Part shown: positions 60,935-64,000 of the stretch, one piece after another
How positions within the stretch are numbered: the first letter of the stretch is position 1
Layout: every line of letters starts with the position of its first letter
Notes under the pieces: generated by a model
What the model was told of the DNA's origin: nothing
Database searches by the model: none
What the model saw: the letters and a program-made list of their open reading frames with translations, nothing else
Program-made: the position numbers and the translations under genes
Assembly: GCA_963706555.1 (NCBI GenBank)
Contig: OY970164.1
Span: 3,100,001-3,164,000, forward strand
Direction of reading: 5' to 3'
DNA from: Bog-473 sp963706555
GTDB taxonomy: Bacteria > Actinomycetota > Acidimicrobiia > Acidimicrobiales > RAAP-2
Length of the DNA stretch: 64,000 bases

Positions 60935-63115
60935 ATGACGAACCCGGCGTGGTTTGCGATACATGATCTGCAGGTCTCTCCGTCGCTCCATGCGTTCGTG
61001 AACGAAGAGGCGCTTCCCGGCACCGGGATCGCCCCCGAGCAGTTCTGGCCTGGATTGCATGAACTCCTTCGCACCATGACGCCACGACGCGACGACCTCC
61101 TCGCCGTGCGCGCCAGGCACCAGTCGTCGCTCGACGACTGGTATCTCTCACATCGTGGGTGTCCTCACGACGCGGTGGCCTATGAAGCCTTCCTGCGCGA
61201 GATCGGCTATCTGCTCCCGGAGGGCGGTGACTTCTGCATTGAGACGGAGAACGTCGACGAGGAGATCTCCTCGATCCCCGGGCCGCAACTCGTCGTGCCG
61301 CTGAGCAACGCCCGCTACGCTCTCAACGCAGCAAATGCCCGTTGGGGCTCCCTCTACGACGCCCTGTACGGAACCGACGCGCTCGGAGAGCTGCCGACTC
61401 CCGGCGGCTACTCGGCGGAACGCGGAGAGAAGGTCATCGCATGGGTGCGGGGTTTTCTTGACGATGTCGTGCCGCTGTCGACCGGGTCGCACGTTGACGT
61501 GCGCACGTATCGTGTCGTTGACGGACACCTCGCGGCAGGGCTCTCCGACGGAACGCAAGCGACCCTTCGGGCGCCCCTGCAGTTCGCTGGGCACAAGGGG
61601 GAGCCGGACGCCCCTTCGGCGGTGGTGCTGCGTCACAACGGCCTGGTGATCGAGGTGGTGATCGATCGCACCCATCCCATCGGGCGCGACGATGCGGCCG
61701 GGGTGGCCGACGTCATTCTCGAAGCGGCCGTCTCGGTCATCATGGACTGTGAAGACTCCGTTGCCGCCGTGAGTGCCGACGAGAAGGTGGCCGTCTACCG
61801 CAATTGGCTCGGGCTCATGCGTGGGGACCTGGCCGAGGTGGTCACCAAGGGAGGGGCGACCTTCACCCGCACGCTGTCGGAGGACGCGACATATGTCGCT
61901 CCCGATGGCACGGAGCAGTCACTGCCCGGTCGAGCGCTCATGCTCATTCGCAATGTCGGGCTTCACCTCACGTGCCCCGCTGCGCTGTACAAGGGCCAGG
62001 AGATTCCCGAGGGCCTCCTCGATGCGATGGTGACTGTGCTGATCGGTCTCCACGACCTTCGTTCGCCAGATGGTCCGCGTAACTCGCGCGCCGGTTCGAT
62101 GTACGTGGTCGAGCCGAAGATGCACGGGCCGGCAGAAGTGGCGTACTGCGACGAAGTCTTCGCGCAGGTCGAGCGAGTCCTCGGGCTCCCGGCCAACACG
62201 GTGAAAATCGGCGTCATGGACGAGGAGCGACGGACGACGCTCAACCTCAAGGAATGCATACGTCACGCACGCACACGTCTTGCGTTCATCAACACCGGGT
62301 TCCTCGACCGCACGGGTGATGAGATCCACACATCAATGGAGGCCGGGCCTATGGTCCGCAAGGGGGACATGCGTCGCGCACGTTGGATGCTGGCGTACGA
62401 GGACTGGAATGTGGACAATGGCCTCGCGTGCGGCTTGGCGGGGAGAGCCCAGATCGGCAAGGGGATGTGGGCGGCCCCCGACCATATGGCCGACATGCTG
62501 GCGCAGAAGCTCAGCCAGCCGGAGGCGGGCGCCACGTGCGCCTGGGTCCCATCTCCGACCGCAGCGGTCCTCCACGCCACCCACTACCACCGGGTCGACG
62601 TCCGTGCACGGCAAGCTTCGCTGCGCGGCTCGCCGCGGGCGTCGATGGATGACCTGCTGGCGATCCCGCTCGCTGAACTGCCCGCCTGGACCGACGAGGA
62701 GAAGCAGGCCGAGCTCGACAACAACGCCCAGAGCATTTTGGGGTACGTCGTGCGATGGGTCGACCAGGGGATCGGTTGTTCCAAGGTGCCCGACATCGGC
62801 AATGTGGCCCTCATGGAAGACCGTGCCACGTGTCGGATCTCGTCACAGCACATCGCGAATTGGCTGCATCACGGCGTCGTGGACGCCGAGCAGGTGGACG
62901 ACACGTTGCAGAGGATGGCGCGGGTCGTCGATGCGCAGAATGCCGAGGACGCCGCGTACCGCGCCATGTCGCCGGCCTTTGACGGACCAGCCTTCCTCGC
63001 GGCGCGAGCCCTGGTGTTCACGGGGTCGGATCTGCCCGCGGGGTACATCGAACCGGTCCTGTCTCCCTTCCGACGTCAAGTGATCGGGGCAGATGTGGAC
63101 TCGATGCAGGGGTAG
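60935..63115 (+). CDS. glcB: Malate synthase G
   Basis: A 726-residue malate synthase of the G type, which condenses acetyl-CoA with glyoxylate to malate in the cytoplasm. Characteristic blocks are MDCEDSVAAVSADEKVAVYR, LMLIRNVGLHLTCPAALYKG, VGVMDEERRTTLNLKECI-like GVMDEERRTTLNLKECIRHA, NTGFLDRTGDEIHTSMEAGP, and QIGKGMWAAPDHMADMLAQK. Length matches the family. ATG at 60935, 22 bases after the amidohydrolase stop. In this island it would use glyoxylate, and acetyl-CoA released by beta-oxidation. No isocitrate lyase gene is in the window. Confidence 0.96.
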   Translation: MTNPAWFAIHDLQVSPSLHAFVNEEALPGTGIAPEQFWPGLHELLRTMTPRRDDLLAVRARHQSSLDDWYLSHRGCPHDAVAYEAFLREIGYLLPEGGDFCIETENVDEEISSIPGPQLVVPLSNARYALNAANARWGSLYDALYGTDALGELPTPGGYSAERGEKVIAWVRGFLDDVVPLSTGSHVDVRTYRVVDGHLAAGLSDGTQATLRAPLQFAGHKGEPDAPSAVVLRHNGLVIEVVIDRTHPIGRDDAAGVADVILEAAVSVIMDCEDSVAAVSADEKVAVYRNWLGLMRGDLAEVVTKGGATFTRTLSEDATYVAPDGTEQSLPGRALMLIRNVGLHLTCPAALYKGQEIPEGLLDAMVTVLIGLHDLRSPDGPRNSRAGSMYVVEPKMHGPAEVAYCDEVFAQVERVLGLPANTVKIGVMDEERRTTLNLKECIRHARTRLAFINTGFLDRTGDEIHTSMEAGPMVRKGDMRRARWMLAYEDWNVDNGLACGLAGRAQIGKGMWAAPDHMADMLAQKLSQPEAGATCAWVPSPTAAVLHATHYHRVDVRARQASLRGSPRASMDDLLAIPLAELPAWTDEEKQAELDNNAQSILGYVVRWVDQGIGCSKVPDIGNVALMEDRATCRISSQHIANWLHHGVVDAEQVDDTLQRMARVVDAQNAEDAAYRAMSPAFDGPAFLAARALVFTGSDLPAGYIEPVLSPFRRQVIGADVDSMQG

Positions 63116-63142
63116 GGTCTCAAGAGATTGGTGGGGGTCCCG

Positions 63143-63925
63143 ATGAGCGATGCACAGATGTCCTTCCGCAAAGAGGCCGGGGTGGGGTGGATGATCTTCG
63201 ACAATCCAGGGCGCCACAACGCCATCGACAGCTCCATGTGGAGCGCGATTCCCGACATCCTCGTCGACTTCGAGTCTGATCCGGACGTCAGGGTTTGTGT
63301 GATGACCGGAGCAGGCGAGCGGGCCTTCATCTCGGGCGCGGACATCGCCCAGCTGCCCGACGGCTCCCAGAGATCGGACGTCTCGGCGGAAGAGGGCGGC
63401 GTGGCGCTGCGGGCGTTCGAGGCCCTCGGAACGTTCCCGAAGCCGTTGATCGCCATGGTGCGCGGCTGGTGCCTCGGTGGCGGTGTGGCCGTCGCGTTGA
63501 AAGCCGATTTCCGCATCGCCGCAAGCGACATCGGCGTCGGCATACCTGCAGCACGGATCGGCATGGGGTACCCCGTTGATGCCGTCAGGGATCTCGTGAC
63601 ATTGGTTGGCCCCTCCGCCGCCAAGCTGCTCCTCTTCACGGCGGAGCGCATGGGAGCGCAAGCCGCGCTCCGGGTTGGGTTCGTCGACGAGGTCGTTGCA
63701 CCTGAGGACCTCGACGAACGGGTGGGGGAGCTGACTTCGGAGATCCGTCAGAACGCTCCCCTCAGCATCCTTGCCGCCAAAGCGACCGTCGACCACGTCG
63801 TCCGCCGGTCCGACCACGTCGACATCCCCGAGCGCCTGATCCAAGCCTGTCTGGCCAGCGCTGATCTGCAGGAAGGCCGCGCCGCCTTCTTGGAGAAGCG
63901 ACAGCCCGTCTTCCAGGGCCGATGA
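63143..63925 (+). CDS. Enoyl-CoA hydratase/isomerase family protein
   Basis: A 260-residue crotonase: MIFDNPGRHNAIDSSMWSAI, FISGADIAQL, VRGWCLGGGVAVALKADFRI, IPAARIGMGYPVDAVRDL and the ending FLEKRQPVFQGR. The two hydratase glutamates are not at the expected places (IGVGIPAARIG; AAKLLLFTAER), so it may be an isomerase or another crotonase reaction. ATG at 63143 is preceded by GGGGGTCCCG, 27 bases after malate synthase. Its stop lies just before an 18-base tandem repeat. Confidence 0.9.
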   Translation: MSDAQMSFRKEAGVGWMIFDNPGRHNAIDSSMWSAIPDILVDFESDPDVRVCVMTGAGERAFISGADIAQLPDGSQRSDVSAEEGGVALRAFEALGTFPKPLIAMVRGWCLGGGVAVALKADFRIAASDIGVGIPAARIGMGYPVDAVRDLVTLVGPSAAKLLLFTAERMGAQAALRVGFVDEVVAPEDLDERVGELTSEIRQNAPLSILAAKATVDHVVRRSDHVDIPERLIQACLASADLQEGRAAFLEKRQPVFQGR

Positions 63926-63927
63926 CA

Positions 63928-63974
63928 GCCGACGCGGGGCGGGGGGCCGACGCGGGGCGGGGGGCCGACGCAGG
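63928..63974. repeat. 18-base tandem repeat after the last gene
   Basis: GCCGACGCGGGGCGGGGG at 63928-63945 and 63946-63963 is identical, with a partial third copy (GCCGACGCAGG) at 63964-63974. It begins three bases after the crotonase stop (63923-63925). The unit is a multiple of three. The window ends 26 bases later. Confidence 0.93.
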
Positions 63975-64000
63975 AAAGGGGGCAGCCGCGGGAGACGGAG

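Noticed and set aside
1..64000. tRNA, rRNA, riboswitch or mobile elements
   Set aside because: None was recognised on reading; no transposase-like protein, terminal inverted repeats or cloverleaf-like sequence was noticed. A dedicated search could still find a small RNA.

Overview
The window comes from a high-GC bacterium, most likely an actinobacterium. GTG starts are common, genes often overlap by four bases (ATGA or GTGA), and the gene content is typical: a mycofactocin-type SDR, paired acyl-CoA dehydrogenases, paired MaoC proteins, a thiolase with a DUF35 partner, an F420-type LLM protein and cytochromes P450. Acidimicrobiia or a mycobacterium-like lineage would fit, but nothing in the sequence settles the genus. 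No tRNA, rRNA, transposase, CRISPR array or phage gene was seen, and no transcriptional regulator was recognised in 64 kb.

Layout. 1-6.3 kb: two enoyl-CoA hydratases (the first cut by the window edge), a P450, two SDRs and a frameshifted D-aminoacylase-like amidohydrolase. 6.3-13.3 kb: a divergent pair, SDR plus CoA ligase leftwards and, rightwards, a CoA ligase followed by a four-subunit 2-oxoacid:ferredoxin oxidoreductase (gamma, delta, alpha, beta). 13.4-21.5 kb: a leftward operon of two-domain CoA transferase (frameshifted), DUF35 protein, thiolase-like protein, CoA ligase, amidohydrolase and TIM-barrel protein. 21.7-27.5 kb: a small unknown protein, an amidohydrolase fused in frame to a P450, and an acyl-CoA dehydrogenase pair. 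27.5-29.2 kb: leftward MaoC, MaoC and SDR. 29.5-33.1 kb: a branched-chain-type ABC importer with LivH, LivM and LivG fused in one protein, plus LivF. 33.1-42.4 kb: an LLM oxidoreductase, a second acyl-CoA dehydrogenase pair, a crotonase, an aminotransferase, an alpha/beta hydrolase and two overlapping CoA ligases. 42.5-48.7 kb: SnoaL, VOC, two SDRs, a ligase, a MaoC pair and a second SnoaL. 49.0-53.9 kb: a second oxidoreductase module (delta, alpha, beta, no gamma) with a CoA ligase and a 2-hydroxyacid dehydrogenase-like gene. 54-64 kb: an SDR, a pyruvate-dehydrogenase-like E1 pair with a free lipoyl carrier, a solute-binding protein, an FAH hydrolase, an amidohydrolase, malate synthase G and a crotonase.

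Together the genes look like a large catabolic island for bulky carboxylic acids. The importer takes them up and P450s and SDRs oxidise them. Seven AMP-forming ligases and a CoA transferase activate them. Heteromeric dehydrogenases, MaoC hydratases, crotonases and a thiolase/DUF35 pair shorten the chain. Two ferredoxin-linked 2-oxoacid oxidoreductases and one lipoyl-type E1 system handle 2-oxoacids, and malate synthase consumes glyoxylate in the glyoxylate cycle. The substrate cannot be read from the sequence.

Three things stand out. (1) A module of 2-oxoacid:ferredoxin oxidoreductase plus a ligase subfamily whose usual catalytic lysine reads as glutamine occurs twice. (2) Short tandem repeats of 14-19 bases sit at gene ends and starts, several with the stop codon or the ATGA junction inside the unit. 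(3) Two genes are broken by apparent one-base shifts, and two more lack their expected stop codon. This means either decay or residual sequencing error.
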